Assembly (NCBI GenBank): GCA_964629475.1 | Contig: CAZVQW010000001.1 | Span: 62,001 to 126,000 of the forward strand | DNA from: SMWD01 sp964629475 | GTDB lineage: Bacteria; Pseudomonadota; Gammaproteobacteria; Steroidobacterales; GCA-2729495 | DNA: 64,000 nt | Direction: 5' to 3' | Shown here: positions 40,993 to 50,506 of the stretch, one piece after another | Position numbering within the stretch: the stretch's first letter is position 1 | How the letters are laid out: every line of letters begins with the position of its first letter | Notes under the pieces: model-generated | Database searches by the model: none | What the model was told of the DNA's origin: nothing | Seen by the model: only the letters and a program-made list of their open reading frames with translations | Program-made: the position numbers and the translations under genes

Positions 40993-42000
40993 TTACAGGC
41001 CGACAAGTCGGCGGTGCAGGTCCAGCGCTTCGGTGCTGGGTCGCTGACTGTCTTCTTTTGGATAATTTAAAGGTCGGTCAGCCAGAATCCGATAGCTTGT
41101 GTTTAGCAGTTCATCACTGATGACCAGCGTCATCGTGCGTGTATCGACGGCGATCTTACCGAGATCGAATAGCGTATGAATATCCGCGCGCAGTAACAGG
41201 CCATTCGAGGAATTGTGCGTGTACTTACCGCGGTACGGGATGATATAGGTCGCTTCGAGTGCGTCGGGAGCATTGCAGCCGGTCACAGCGCACGTATAGT
41301 CGTAGGCTGCCAGCAGGCTCTGACGCATCTGGGGCTGGCCGCGGCGCATGGTAATCGTTTCGACGATTCGTTCCCGGCCGTCCTTCGTGCTTTTCGGGTC
41401 GAAGGTGTTGAGTTTGGCCTGCTCCCGTTCGGAAAGCTTGATGATGCCGCTCATGTCGAGAACAGGGCCCCCGGCATTCATATTGAGCAGTCGATGGCGA
41501 AAAAATCGCTCGACCGAACCGAAATCCGCCTCGATGCGCTCCAAGACTTCATCGGAAATCTGGCTAAAACGTTCCTGAACCGGCGTCAGGTAGTCCCGGA
41601 GTTCTGCGGTCGGTAAGGTCAGAGCAATCGGCTCGGACAGGAAGAACAGCAATTCGCGGGCACTGTCAGTGTCTTCAGAATCACCCCAGATTGCCGTAGC
41701 AGCCCGGCCATTGTCGTAGCGACCCAGTACCTTGCCGTAATATCGATACGCGCCGTCAAAGGTCATGAGAACGAAATCGCCGATACCCATGTGGAACCAC
41801 TTGTCTACGAATTCTGCTTCGGACGGAAAGCCCCAGGCATAAAATCCACGCCCGCGACGCTCGATATCGATGAGTTCCGGGTAGGTCGCATCACTGAAGG
41901 ATTTGATAACAGCCTGTCGTTCAACAGGATTGATGATCGATCTTTCCAGACAGGCTTTGTCGGGTGCTGTGTCGGCAGGGGCGACGAAGATCTTTGGCAT
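40993..42000 (-). CDS. HNH-fold protein with N-terminal DNA/RNA-reader-like domain
   Basis: A 335-residue protein. Residues 225-290 match the HNH_2 C-terminal domain, with RQSLLAAYDYTCAVTGC and PSNGLLLR-type SSNGLLLRADIHTLFDLG. The first canonical His, usually in an AHIIPY motif, reads TYIIPY here (Tyr252), so catalysis may be altered or lost. The second His is retained in DIH. An N-terminal domain (to about 130) contains GIGDFVLMTFDG and WGDSEDTD, consistent with an EVE/PUA-like modified-base reader, but this is a guess. Paired with the P-loop gene downstream. Confidence 0.65.
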   Translation of the reverse strand: MPKIFVAPADTAPDKACLERSIINPVERQAVIKSFSDATYPELIDIERRGRGFYAWGFPSEAEFVDKWFHMGIGDFVLMTFDGAYRYYGKVLGRYDNGRAATAIWGDSEDTDSARELLFFLSEPIALTLPTAELRDYLTPVQERFSQISDEVLERIEADFGSVERFFRHRLLNMNAGGPVLDMSGIIKLSEREQAKLNTFDPKSTKDGRERIVETITMRRGQPQMRQSLLAAYDYTCAVTGCNAPDALEATYIIPYRGKYTHNSSNGLLLRADIHTLFDLGKIAVDTRTMTLVISDELLNTSYRILADRPLNYPKEDSQRPSTEALDLHRRLVGL

Positions 42001-42176
42001 ATTCTCTATTCTCCCGAAGCGCTGGCCCGAATCGTATGATGATTATTAATAGTACCCGCTCTGTTTGCAATTCCGGGCACTGCCGAAACGGCTCAGAACG
42101 GGTATGATAAGCGGCTTTGCCGGTCACCCCGCATGCTGGCCCGGCAGTATAGCTTTATTCGGGAAATCAGGTTCAC

Positions 42177-44660
42177 ATGACCCAGAACGCTTGGCAGGTC
42201 CATAAATTCGGTGGCAGCAGTCTAACTGATGCGCGATGTTTTCATCGCGTGGCAAATATCCTGATGACGAATCCTGCCGACCGGCAGGCCGTCGTCGTTT
42301 CTGCAATGGGCGGTATGACGGATGCGTTGCTGAACCTGGTAGCAGCGGCCGAGAAATCCGCTGAGTCGATCGATGCAGGCCTGCGAGCAATCGAAGAGCG
42401 CTATGTGGCGACGGTTCACGAGCTGATTGGCAGCACATCGTCAGCCGACTCAGTCTTGCAGCCGTTTCATAGTGAACTTCGCGATGCGGCCGATATATTG
42501 CACGCGATCTCGCTTGTCAGGGCGGCGGCCGACCGCAGTCGCGACCTGGTAGCCGGGTTTGGCGAAATCTGGTCGGCGCGATTGCTGGCCGGCTTCCTCG
42601 ACAAGCAGACCGGCAGTCAGTGCGACGTCAAATGGGTCGATGCACGCGATCTGATCGTCATCAGACACGGCGAGATGGGTCCGGCGGTCCAGTACGATCC
42701 ATCGCACGACAATACGGTGCGTCATTTCACTGACGAGACGAGCGGAATAGTTGTCGTCACCGGCTTTATTGCCTCGGATCCGGAAGGTCTGCAGACGACG
42801 CTCGGGCGTAACGGCAGCGATTTCTCGGCATCGATTCTGGCCGCCTTGCTCGGCGCGGAATTAATTCGTATCTGGACCGACGTGGATGGGGTCATGAGCG
42901 CGGACCCGAACCGCGTTCCGGAGGCTACCGTTATCCCGGACCTGTCCTACAGCGAGGCGATGGAACTGGCTTACTTTGGCGCCAAAGTCATTCATCCGCA
43001 AACGATGTCGCCGGCCGTAGAAAAGAGCATCCCGGTCTGGATCAAGAACACCTTCAACCCGGAAGCGCGGGGCTCGCGTATCGGCGTTACGAATGGCGAC
43101 AGTAACGGTATCAAGGGTGTGACTTCGGTCGACGATGTGGCGCTGGTCAATCTCGAAGGCGCCGGCATGATCGGTGTCCCGGGAACCGCCGACAGGTTGT
43201 TCAGCGCGCTGCGTGATGCGGGCATCTCTGTCTCGCTGATCTCGCAGGCCAGCTCGGAGCATTCGATTTGTTTCGCGGTGCCGAGCAGCGCGGCCGATAC
43301 GGTCGATGATGTGGTCCGGCAGGCATTTCGCCGCGAACTCGAGCAGAACCTGATTCAGAGTGTCGAGGTGCAGAAGCATTGCAGCATCATTGCCGTTGTC
43401 GGTGACGGCATGACCGGATTACCCGGAATTGCCGCCAAATTCTTCGGTACGTTCGGTGCGGCCGGCGTCAACATCAAGGCAATTGCCCAGGGCTCCTCCG
43501 AGCGCAATATATCAGCGGTCGTCGATAAAGAAGACGAGACGCGGGCACTGCGTGCCGCGCATTCGGGCTTCTATCTGTCGACAAAAACAATCTCGGTCGG
43601 GTTGATTGGCCCCGGAAATGTCGGTGGCCTGTTGCTCGATCAAATAGCGGCACAGGCGGAGCGACTGCGTGAGGAATTCAGTCTCGATTTTCGCGTTCGT
43701 GCCATAGCGACTTCATCGCGCATGCACCTGGCCGAGCGGTCGGTTGACCTGGCTGACTGGCGCAGTGTTCTCGACGGCAATAGCGAACCGGTGAACTGGG
43801 ATGTGTTTTCGGCCCATGTCAATGCCGAGCATTTGCCGCATGCGGCAATTGTCGATTGCAGCGCCAGCGAAATGATTGCCGACATGTATCTCGACTGGTT
43901 TAAAGAAGGTGTTCATGTAGTCACGCCGAACAAGAAGGCGCACAGCGGACCGATGGAATATTACGATGCGTTGCATCAGCAGCGACGCCAGCATGGTGCG
44001 CACTTCCTGTATGAGACGACCGTCGGGGCAGCGCTGCCGATTATCGAAACCCTGCGAGACTTGCGGCAGACGGGTGATGAGGTCACGAGTATCGAAGGTA
44101 TTTTCTCCGGTACGCTAGCCTATTTGTTTAACGTCTTCGACGGTAGCAAGCCTTTTTCGCAGATTGTTCGCGAGGCGCGTGATAATGGCTATACGGAGCC
44201 GGATCCGCGTGACGATTTATCGGGCATGGATGTCGCGCGCAAGGTCATTATCCTGGCACGCGAAATCGGACTGCGGCTGGAATTGGACGATCTGGTTATC
44301 GAAAGCCTGGTACCCGAAGGGCTGGGTAATGGCAGCATCGATGAATTCCTCGATGCGTTGCCGGAATTTGATGCAGCCATGAAAAAGCGCTGGAGTGAAG
44401 CGCATGATAACGGGAATATTTTGCGCTATGTCGGTCGCCTGGGCGAGAGCGGTGGTGCGACGGTGCGCCTCGAATCATTACCGGCAGAACACTCTTTCGG
44501 CAACATGAATCTGACCGATAATATCGTGCGTTATGTGTCTCGGCGCTACAGCGATAATCCGCTGGTCGTCCAGGGACCGGGCGCCGGACCGGCGGTGACC
44601 GCTGCCGGCGTGTTTGCCGACTTGCTGCGCCTCGCATCATATCTCGGTGCGCCGCGCTGA
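42177..44660 (+). CDS. thrA: bifunctional aspartate kinase / homoserine dehydrogenase
   Basis: Catalyses the first and third steps of the threonine branch from aspartate. It has 827 residues, comparable to E. coli ThrA (820). The kinase domain (about 1-310) carries KFGGSSLTD and GRNGSDFSASILAALLGAE. Two ACT-type regulatory repeats follow (about 315-460). The homoserine dehydrogenase domain starts at KTISVGLIGPGNVGGLL (NADP site) and includes TPNKKAHSG and GIFSGTLAYLFN. thrC follows with a 30-base gap. thrB is not between them, so homoserine kinase must be elsewhere. The metL paralogue cannot be ruled out, but thrC linkage favours thrA. Confidence 0.93.
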   Translation: MTQNAWQVHKFGGSSLTDARCFHRVANILMTNPADRQAVVVSAMGGMTDALLNLVAAAEKSAESIDAGLRAIEERYVATVHELIGSTSSADSVLQPFHSELRDAADILHAISLVRAAADRSRDLVAGFGEIWSARLLAGFLDKQTGSQCDVKWVDARDLIVIRHGEMGPAVQYDPSHDNTVRHFTDETSGIVVVTGFIASDPEGLQTTLGRNGSDFSASILAALLGAELIRIWTDVDGVMSADPNRVPEATVIPDLSYSEAMELAYFGAKVIHPQTMSPAVEKSIPVWIKNTFNPEARGSRIGVTNGDSNGIKGVTSVDDVALVNLEGAGMIGVPGTADRLFSALRDAGISVSLISQASSEHSICFAVPSSAADTVDDVVRQAFRRELEQNLIQSVEVQKHCSIIAVVGDGMTGLPGIAAKFFGTFGAAGVNIKAIAQGSSERNISAVVDKEDETRALRAAHSGFYLSTKTISVGLIGPGNVGGLLLDQIAAQAERLREEFSLDFRVRAIATSSRMHLAERSVDLADWRSVLDGNSEPVNWDVFSAHVNAEHLPHAAIVDCSASEMIADMYLDWFKEGVHVVTPNKKAHSGPMEYYDALHQQRRQHGAHFLYETTVGAALPIIETLRDLRQTGDEVTSIEGIFSGTLAYLFNVFDGSKPFSQIVREARDNGYTEPDPRDDLSGMDVARKVIILAREIGLRLELDDLVIESLVPEGLGNGSIDEFLDALPEFDAAMKKRWSEAHDNGNILRYVGRLGESGGATVRLESLPAEHSFGNMNLTDNIVRYVSRRYSDNPLVVQGPGAGPAVTAAGVFADLLRLASYLGAPR

Positions 44661-44690
44661 ATTTTATTTTCTCTGACCGATGACCTTGTC

Positions 44691-45992
44691 ATGAAATTTA
44701 TCAGTACGCGAACTCACCAACCGGTTTGTATCGAACAGGCAATCATGAGTGGTACCGCACCGGACGGCGGGTTGTTTATCCCCGAAGCATTGCCGAGCTT
44801 CGATCCCGGCACCTTTGATGGCGCCGATTCTTTTGCGTCGATCGCTGCACGTTTTCTCGCGCCATTCTTCGAAGACTCGTCACTTGCCGGCGACCTCGAG
44901 AGTATCTGCAATGAAGCCCTTGATTTTTCCGTGCCCCTGAACCGATTGCCTGACGAAGCGGACGAACTCTCGGTATTCGAGCTGTTTCACGGGCCGACAG
45001 CTGCGTTCAAGGATGTCGGCGCACGGTTTCTTGCTTCGACGATGGTTTCTATCATTGCCAGGGGTAAGTTTGCACAACCGCCTGTCACAGTGATCGTCGC
45101 GACATCAGGAGATACCGGTGGCGCTGTTGCAGCTGCTTACCACCGCAAGCCCGGAACGCGCGTCATCGTGCTGTTCCCCGATGGACGTGTCTCGCCGCGC
45201 CAGCAGCATCAGCTGACGTGCTGGGGCGACAATATCGTGTCGCTGGCCGTACGCGGCGAGTTCGATGACTGTCAGCGACTGGCCAAAGAAGCCTTTGCGA
45301 ACCGCAAGTTAAACGAGCGGCATAATCTCGTTTCGGCCAATAGCATCAACGTCGGCCGCTTGTTGCCACAGGCCGCGTATTACGCGAAATGCAGCCTTGA
45401 TCACTACCGGGCCACGGGTAATGCGAGCAACTTCATCATACCGACAGGTAATCTTGGCAACGGTTTTGCCTGTGTCTGGGCCAGGCGCATGGGCCTGCCG
45501 ATAGACCGCATCGTGTTCGCGACGAATGCCAATACAACGATCCCTGATTTTCTGCAGTCGGGCGAATGGCAGCCGCGCGCAAGCCGTGCGACGCTGGCAT
45601 CGGCTATGGATGTTGGTGATCCGAGCAACATGGAGCGATTGCGCGCATTGTGTGGCGATGTAGATGCCATACGCAATACCGTCACAGCCTTCCCGGTCAG
45701 CGATGACATTATTCGTGAAACGATCAAGGATGAATATCAGCGCCACGGCATTGCATGGTGTCCGCACACGGCAACCGGACTGCATGTTTATCGGGAACTG
45801 CCCGAGCAAGACAAGATCGGCCGACATTGGGTGGTCGTCGCGACGGCCCATGCGGCGAAGTTTGATACGATTGTCGAGCCATTACTTGGCGTCGACATCG
45901 AACCGCCACCCGAGTTGGCCGCATTACTCGACTGGCCGGCCTCATATGTGACAATCGATGCCACGCTGGAACAAGTTACGGAATTTTTATAG
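44691..45992 (+). CDS. thrC: threonine synthase
   Basis: PLP enzyme converting O-phosphohomoserine to threonine. It has 433 residues. The PLP lysine is Lys107 in FELFHGPTAAFKDVGARF, with a later phosphate-binding loop VATSGDTGGAVAAAYH and NLGNGFACVWARRMGLP. The C-terminal HTATGLHVYREL block is family-like. The ATG at 44691 is the first residue of the conserved N-terminus MKFISTRT. It follows thrA, giving a thrA-thrC operon. Confidence 0.96.
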   Translation: MKFISTRTHQPVCIEQAIMSGTAPDGGLFIPEALPSFDPGTFDGADSFASIAARFLAPFFEDSSLAGDLESICNEALDFSVPLNRLPDEADELSVFELFHGPTAAFKDVGARFLASTMVSIIARGKFAQPPVTVIVATSGDTGGAVAAAYHRKPGTRVIVLFPDGRVSPRQQHQLTCWGDNIVSLAVRGEFDDCQRLAKEAFANRKLNERHNLVSANSINVGRLLPQAAYYAKCSLDHYRATGNASNFIIPTGNLGNGFACVWARRMGLPIDRIVFATNANTTIPDFLQSGEWQPRASRATLASAMDVGDPSNMERLRALCGDVDAIRNTVTAFPVSDDIIRETIKDEYQRHGIAWCPHTATGLHVYRELPEQDKIGRHWVVVATAHAAKFDTIVEPLLGVDIEPPPELAALLDWPASYVTIDATLEQVTEFL

Positions 45993-46063
45993 CCGGGAAG
46001 AAGTGTTCGCTTTCCAATGCAATCGAGTGCACCGCCAGTGTTGCGATTGAACAACGATTCAAT

Positions 46064-46657
46064 ATGACCGAACTGTTACTTCAAAATGAGTGGCTGCTGC
46101 CGTCTGTCGGTGTCATATTCCTGCTGACAGTCATCCTGGTGATTGTGTATCGACGCAGAAAAGCTCGCGATCCTGAGCGTCGGTTACGTTCTGCAGCCAT
46201 CGATTTACTATCCGGTTTTATTATCCCGAACGGTGATGATGGAGAAATTCACATCGAATATGCATTGATGACGCACAGGGGAATAATCGTTGTCGATATC
46301 AAGGACGTTGATGGCAATGTGTTTGGCAGTGATGCAATGCAGGACTGGACTGTGATCTCGGACCGGCGCCGATTTACGTTCAGTAACCCACAATATGCTT
46401 TGTATGATCGACTCGCCGCCGTCAAGAGAGCCGCACCGGAGGTCCCTGTAACCGGCTATGTCGCATTCATGCGTCGCGCCCATTTCAATAAAGGCCAGCC
46501 ATCGGATGTGATTCTGCTCGACACGCTGATCGACGAGTTGCAGCGTGAGAAGAAATCGGATGACCGCGACAGTTCATCGGCCTGGTTGCCGCAATGGGAC
46601 TATCTGCGCGAAACTGCTGTTACCGCGCAGGTTGATCATCTATTAAAGAGCCGGTGA
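46064..46657 (+). CDS. membrane-anchored NERD-domain protein
   Basis: A 197-residue protein. One membrane helix lies at about 12-30 (LLPSVGVIFLLTVILVIVYR). The NERD domain (nuclease-related, about 45-150) contains EIHIEYALMTHRGIIVVDIKDV, FGSDAMQDWTV and TGYVAFMRRAHF. Active-site-like D and K residues of the nuclease-related fold are present, but activity is unproven. It follows thrC by 71 bases and may share its transcript. Confidence 0.75.
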   Translation: MTELLLQNEWLLPSVGVIFLLTVILVIVYRRRKARDPERRLRSAAIDLLSGFIIPNGDDGEIHIEYALMTHRGIIVVDIKDVDGNVFGSDAMQDWTVISDRRRFTFSNPQYALYDRLAAVKRAAPEVPVTGYVAFMRRAHFNKGQPSDVILLDTLIDELQREKKSDDRDSSSAWLPQWDYLRETAVTAQVDHLLKSR

Positions 46658-46686
46658 GCTTAACTGTTGGGCAAAGGTCCGGGCTT

Positions 46687-47112
46687 TTAATTGTTATCCG
46701 GAATCAAACTTGCGGCCGTCCGGGTAGCCGCTTCACAGTCAGGAGTGAGTTCGGCAGCTCTTTTCTGTGCCGCGAAGCTGATTTCCCGATTATCCCGGCG
46801 GGCTATCACCATCTCATCGAGTGCTGAGCAGGCCTGCATCATCCGGTCGTCTGCATCGAGCAGTTGCTGTCGGTATTCGCGGGCACCAACGGTATTTTCA
46901 AGATCGTCGATCGCATAGGCCAATGAAGTTGTCACGTCATTGTGCTCGCGGAAAACCCGTTCGGCATACTCACGGAAATCGGCGCTGTCTGCTCTGATCC
47001 GCTCACCGTCTCCGGTGATGATGTAGGGAGCGCAGGCGGACAACCCGAGCAGTGGGAAAGCCAGCCATGCTCGTTTCAAACCGTTAAACACGTTCCGGCA
47101 CCCGAAATACAC
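46687..47112 (-). CDS. putative lipoprotein downstream of hpnM
   Basis: A 141-residue protein from a GTG at 47112 that overlaps the hpnM stop (TAGTG). A second GTG at 47091 would give a cleaner signal peptide. A lipobox (GLSACAP) follows the hydrophobic segment RAWLAFPLLG. The mature part is mostly helical and charged (LAYAIDDLENTVGAREYRQQ). Function unknown. Translational coupling to hpnM suggests a role in hopanoid transport or envelope, by context only. Confidence 0.6.
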   Translation of the reverse strand: MYFGCRNVFNGLKRAWLAFPLLGLSACAPYIITGDGERIRADSADFREYAERVFREHNDVTTSLAYAIDDLENTVGAREYRQQLLDADDRMMQACSALDEMVIARRDNREISFAAQKRAAELTPDCEAATRTAASLIPDNN

Positions 47113-47789
47113 TAGCTGGACCCGGCAGTGGGTATCTGCATGAATTGAGCTGTCTGTGCAGACAGGAGCTCGACGAGACCCGCGAAGCCCTCTGTGGTGT
47201 AAACAGGCTGATACTCGGCGCGCTTGAGGGCCAGATCACTGACCCCATCGACAAGAATATTGATGATCCGCCATTCACCTGTTGATTGGTGCAGAACATA
47301 GATGATGTCTAAAGCTTCACCATTGTCCTGCATCAGCGTGCCGATGACTTCAATATGTCCTCTCGCCGTTTCCCGTTGGTCGGTAATTGCGAATGTCTCA
47401 TCGGTGACATCGGCAAATCGGCTGGTATACGTTGCGATACTCAGACGGGAAAAGGCATCAATGAATTCAGCCTGCTGCTCTTCTGTGAGATCGCTCCAGT
47501 AACGGCGCATTGAAAATCGCCCGATATACGGCAGATCATGTGTTTCGGTGATGACCGGCTCGAGAAAGGCATAACGCTGCTCAATAGCTCCAGCCTCAGT
47601 TGTGCTGCTCGCCCTGATCAGTGCTGTGTGTAGCCGGGCGATCACCGTGGCGGCATTCGACAGAGAATCCGGTTGACCGGGTTCGGTAGCAGATACTGTG
47701 GTCGCCAGGAATAATAGCCCTGCCAAGACTGTATGGACCAATAAACGATCTGTCGGGCAGCGTTGTTTGAGCAGGTTACGATTGATCAT
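47112..47789 (-). CDS. hpnM: HpnM-like periplasmic lipid-binding protein (MlaC family)
   Basis: A 225-residue exported protein of the MlaC/Ttg2D family. The ATG at 47789 begins a signal peptide (VHTVLAGLLFLATTVSA). The frame is open upstream to 47876, within the hpnN 3' end, without signal-like sequence. The mature domain shows RYWSDLTEEQQAEFIDAFSRLSIATYTSRF and EWRIINILVDGVSDLALKRAEY, the MlaC core. HpnM in other bacteria accompanies HpnN and is linked to hopanoid movement to the outer membrane. Confidence 0.82.
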   Translation of the reverse strand: MINRNLLKQRCPTDRLLVHTVLAGLLFLATTVSATEPGQPDSLSNAATVIARLHTALIRASSTTEAGAIEQRYAFLEPVITETHDLPYIGRFSMRRYWSDLTEEQQAEFIDAFSRLSIATYTSRFADVTDETFAITDQRETARGHIEVIGTLMQDNGEALDIIYVLHQSTGEWRIINILVDGVSDLALKRAEYQPVYTTEGFAGLVELLSAQTAQFMQIPTAGSS

Positions 47790-47857
47790 GCAGAAATTCA
47801 CGCCCGAACGAACAAAGCGGCGTTGAAATATACCAGCGCCACCGGTGACCCGTACTT

Positions 47858-50506
47858 TTATCGCTGATATTTCCATTCCAGTAGTGCGGGTAACACGATC
47901 AGCGTGGTCATCAGAGTTGCCAACAGTCCAATAGTCAGCAGTGTTCCCATGCTCGACATGCCGGCGTGTGACGAAAAGGCGAGAATGCCAAAGCTGCAGA
48001 TCGTGGTCAGACTACTGAACAGGACCGCCCGCGACGTGCTGGTCTGTAACACATTGCCGTCAGTCGGCGGGGCAACCTTCATGCGATGAACCATATGAAT
48101 GCCGTTATCGACACCGATGCCGAGCAGCAAGGGAAGGGTAATGATATTCGCAAAGTTAAACGGCAAGTCCAGCAAAACTGCCACCGCAACAGTGGCTAAA
48201 GATGCCAGCAAGATCGGGCCCAGTACGAGCAGGGTATCAATTATGTTGCGCAGGAACAGGATCAATAAAATGACGACGATCACCAGGGCAATCACAAAGG
48301 CGATCTTGAATGCCTCGACAACACTCTTCTTCGCTTCGATATGCACGACCGGCAGGCCGGTTGCCATCGGCGCAATATCCTGTACCTGGCGGACAAATGC
48401 ACTGGCTGCATTTTCAGACGAGAAGTCCTCGTGTGGATGAACTTCGACAAGTTGCCGGCCATCGGTGCTGATCCACCGCTCGATAATTTCCGGCGGTAAT
48501 GTCTCGAGATCGATCGGCTGTGCAAGCAGCAACCGGCCCAGTCTACTCAGCTGAACCGGCAGATCAGTCAGTACCGATGACTGAAGTTCTGCCAGGTTCG
48601 CAGCATAATTCGAAGCTGAAGTCGTTCGACGCTGCAGAATCCACGCTTCGATACTTTGTTCCAGTCGGTTCAGAGCCGGTTCACTGGTGCCTGGTCCCTG
48701 CAATGCCAGGGTACGTTCCTGGAGTGAAGCCAGGGCCGTATCGAATCGCGTGGTATCGGGCTCACTCAATTCGCCCAACTGGCCGAATCCGGAGCCGAGC
48801 ACGATGTCGAGATCTTCGAGCATCATCAGCTTTTCTGTTTGCTCCGTTGGAATGAAATCCAGCACAGTTGTAACCGAGGCGACTGCCGGCAGTGGCTCGA
48901 TTTGCGACTTCAGGATAGCGGCCTGCTGCGCATCCCGGGCCAGAATCGCCAGTGTCGCCGGACCGGCATCGGCCTGTTTCTGTAATTCCAGGAAGGTCTT
49001 AACCGATTCGGTATTAGCGTCGCGCAGATTGACCGGATTGCTGTCAAAACGGGCTTTATCGACCTGGGTTGTGGATAAAATCGCAACCGCAACTGCAACA
49101 GTCAGGACCACGCTGCGCCAGCGGGTGACGGTGTGGAGAAAATCAGCATTCAGTCGCTGGAATCGTGGTTTATTAATTGGACTGATACGTAGAGCCACGC
49201 CAAGCAACGCCGGCTGTAGTGTCAGCGTGGCAAAAAAGCTGATAAACATGCCTGTTCCGGCAATCAAGCCAAGCTCAGCCACCCCGTCGAAAGCGGTAGG
49301 AATAAAGGAATAGAATCCGGCTGCAGTCGTTAGCGCACAGATCATCAACGATGAGCCGACGTCACGGGCTGCATCGGGCAGAGCGGTCGAGACCTCCTGA
49401 CCGGCATAAATGAGTTCCTGGGTCCGCAGCGTAAAGTGAATAATAAAATCAATGCCAAGACCGATATACAGGATACCGAACGCAACCGAAATCAGGTTGA
49501 GATCGCCGATTGCTATGGCTGCGAAAGTGGCCGTTGCGATAAGCCCGAAAATCAGCGTCAGCAGCGAGACGACCAGCGTCGCGACGGAGCCGAGCGCCGT
49601 ATATAACACCAGCGCCACGGCGATCAGGACCAGTACACCCGCGATATTGGCGCCGCGGGAAATGCTGTTCAGCTCTTCATGTTCCATTGCCACCGTACCG
49701 GTCAGGCGAACCCGTACCTGGTGGCTTAATCTGTCGTCGAGGATTTTTATGGTGTCGCGAATATCATTGATCGCTCCGCCGGCGGGTTGTAATTGGGAAT
49801 AGTCGAGAACTGGCTTGACGATAAGAAATTCTCTGAACGGTTCATTTTCGCCGGGTTTATTTGCACCAGGTTCATCGACAGCCAGCAGAGTCTGCCAGTC
49901 AATCTCAAAATACTCGCTGGCCCCGGCCGCATCGATGGCCTGGGAAAACTGATCAAACACAGGCGCAAGTTCTTTGCGTTCCTGGGGTGTTCCGTGAGAC
50001 AGGGCCTCGTCGAGGTTCTCGACAAATTTCCCGAGACTGAAATCAGCTTGCAGCCTGCCCAAAAAAGGCTGCGCCGTTGTCAACCAATCCGCCAGGTGCT
50101 GCAACTCCACGGTGTCGAGGTACAACAAGCCGTTCGTTTCAAAGAAGTCACCGGCACCAGGCCTCAAGATCATCTCGATGTTGGCGGAATCCGCGGTCAG
50201 ACGACTATGGAGTTTGGCTGCTGCCTTGCGCACCGGGCCGGGTTGCACGCCATCAATGACGATCAGCATTGTTTCTGCACGTTCCGGAAATGCCGAACGC
50301 AAATCCGTGAAATTCCGGCGCCACTCAAGGTGTTCCGAAAGCATGTCATTGGTGTCGGTGCTGACCCCGAGGTGGGTCACCGTGTAACTCGAAAACCAGA
50401 TCGTTGCCACGCCGAGAATGATAATCACCAGCCACGCGTGACCGGTGCTCCAGCGCACCCATCGAGCAAGGAAATTGCAAATCAGCAGGTCAGGGTTGCT
50501 GATCAT
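47858..50506 (-). CDS. hpnN: hopanoid RND transporter HpnN (MMPL family)
   Basis: Inner membrane RND-type exporter of 882 residues that moves hopanoids to the outer membrane. Two repeated halves each have a large periplasmic loop followed by a cluster of helices, the second at about 710-870 (IAFVIALVIVVILLILFLRNIIDTLLVLGPILLASLATV). N-terminal features WRRNFTDLRSAFPERAETMLIVIDG and ETNGLLYLD are HpnN-like, distinguishing it from generic MMPL proteins. Its end overlaps the tatD-type gene start region by about 17 bases at the 5' side (50490-50506). hpnM lies downstream. Confidence 0.88.
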   Translation of the reverse strand: MISNPDLLICNFLARWVRWSTGHAWLVIIILGVATIWFSSYTVTHLGVSTDTNDMLSEHLEWRRNFTDLRSAFPERAETMLIVIDGVQPGPVRKAAAKLHSRLTADSANIEMILRPGAGDFFETNGLLYLDTVELQHLADWLTTAQPFLGRLQADFSLGKFVENLDEALSHGTPQERKELAPVFDQFSQAIDAAGASEYFEIDWQTLLAVDEPGANKPGENEPFREFLIVKPVLDYSQLQPAGGAINDIRDTIKILDDRLSHQVRVRLTGTVAMEHEELNSISRGANIAGVLVLIAVALVLYTALGSVATLVVSLLTLIFGLIATATFAAIAIGDLNLISVAFGILYIGLGIDFIIHFTLRTQELIYAGQEVSTALPDAARDVGSSLMICALTTAAGFYSFIPTAFDGVAELGLIAGTGMFISFFATLTLQPALLGVALRISPINKPRFQRLNADFLHTVTRWRSVVLTVAVAVAILSTTQVDKARFDSNPVNLRDANTESVKTFLELQKQADAGPATLAILARDAQQAAILKSQIEPLPAVASVTTVLDFIPTEQTEKLMMLEDLDIVLGSGFGQLGELSEPDTTRFDTALASLQERTLALQGPGTSEPALNRLEQSIEAWILQRRTTSASNYAANLAELQSSVLTDLPVQLSRLGRLLLAQPIDLETLPPEIIERWISTDGRQLVEVHPHEDFSSENAASAFVRQVQDIAPMATGLPVVHIEAKKSVVEAFKIAFVIALVIVVILLILFLRNIIDTLLVLGPILLASLATVAVAVLLDLPFNFANIITLPLLLGIGVDNGIHMVHRMKVAPPTDGNVLQTSTSRAVLFSSLTTICSFGILAFSSHAGMSSMGTLLTIGLLATLMTTLIVLPALLEWKYQR

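Noticed and set aside
42001..42176. Threonine leader peptide or attenuator upstream of thrA
   Set aside because: No Thr/Ile-rich short frame or terminator/antiterminator pair was seen. Only a TATGAT box near 42103 was found.
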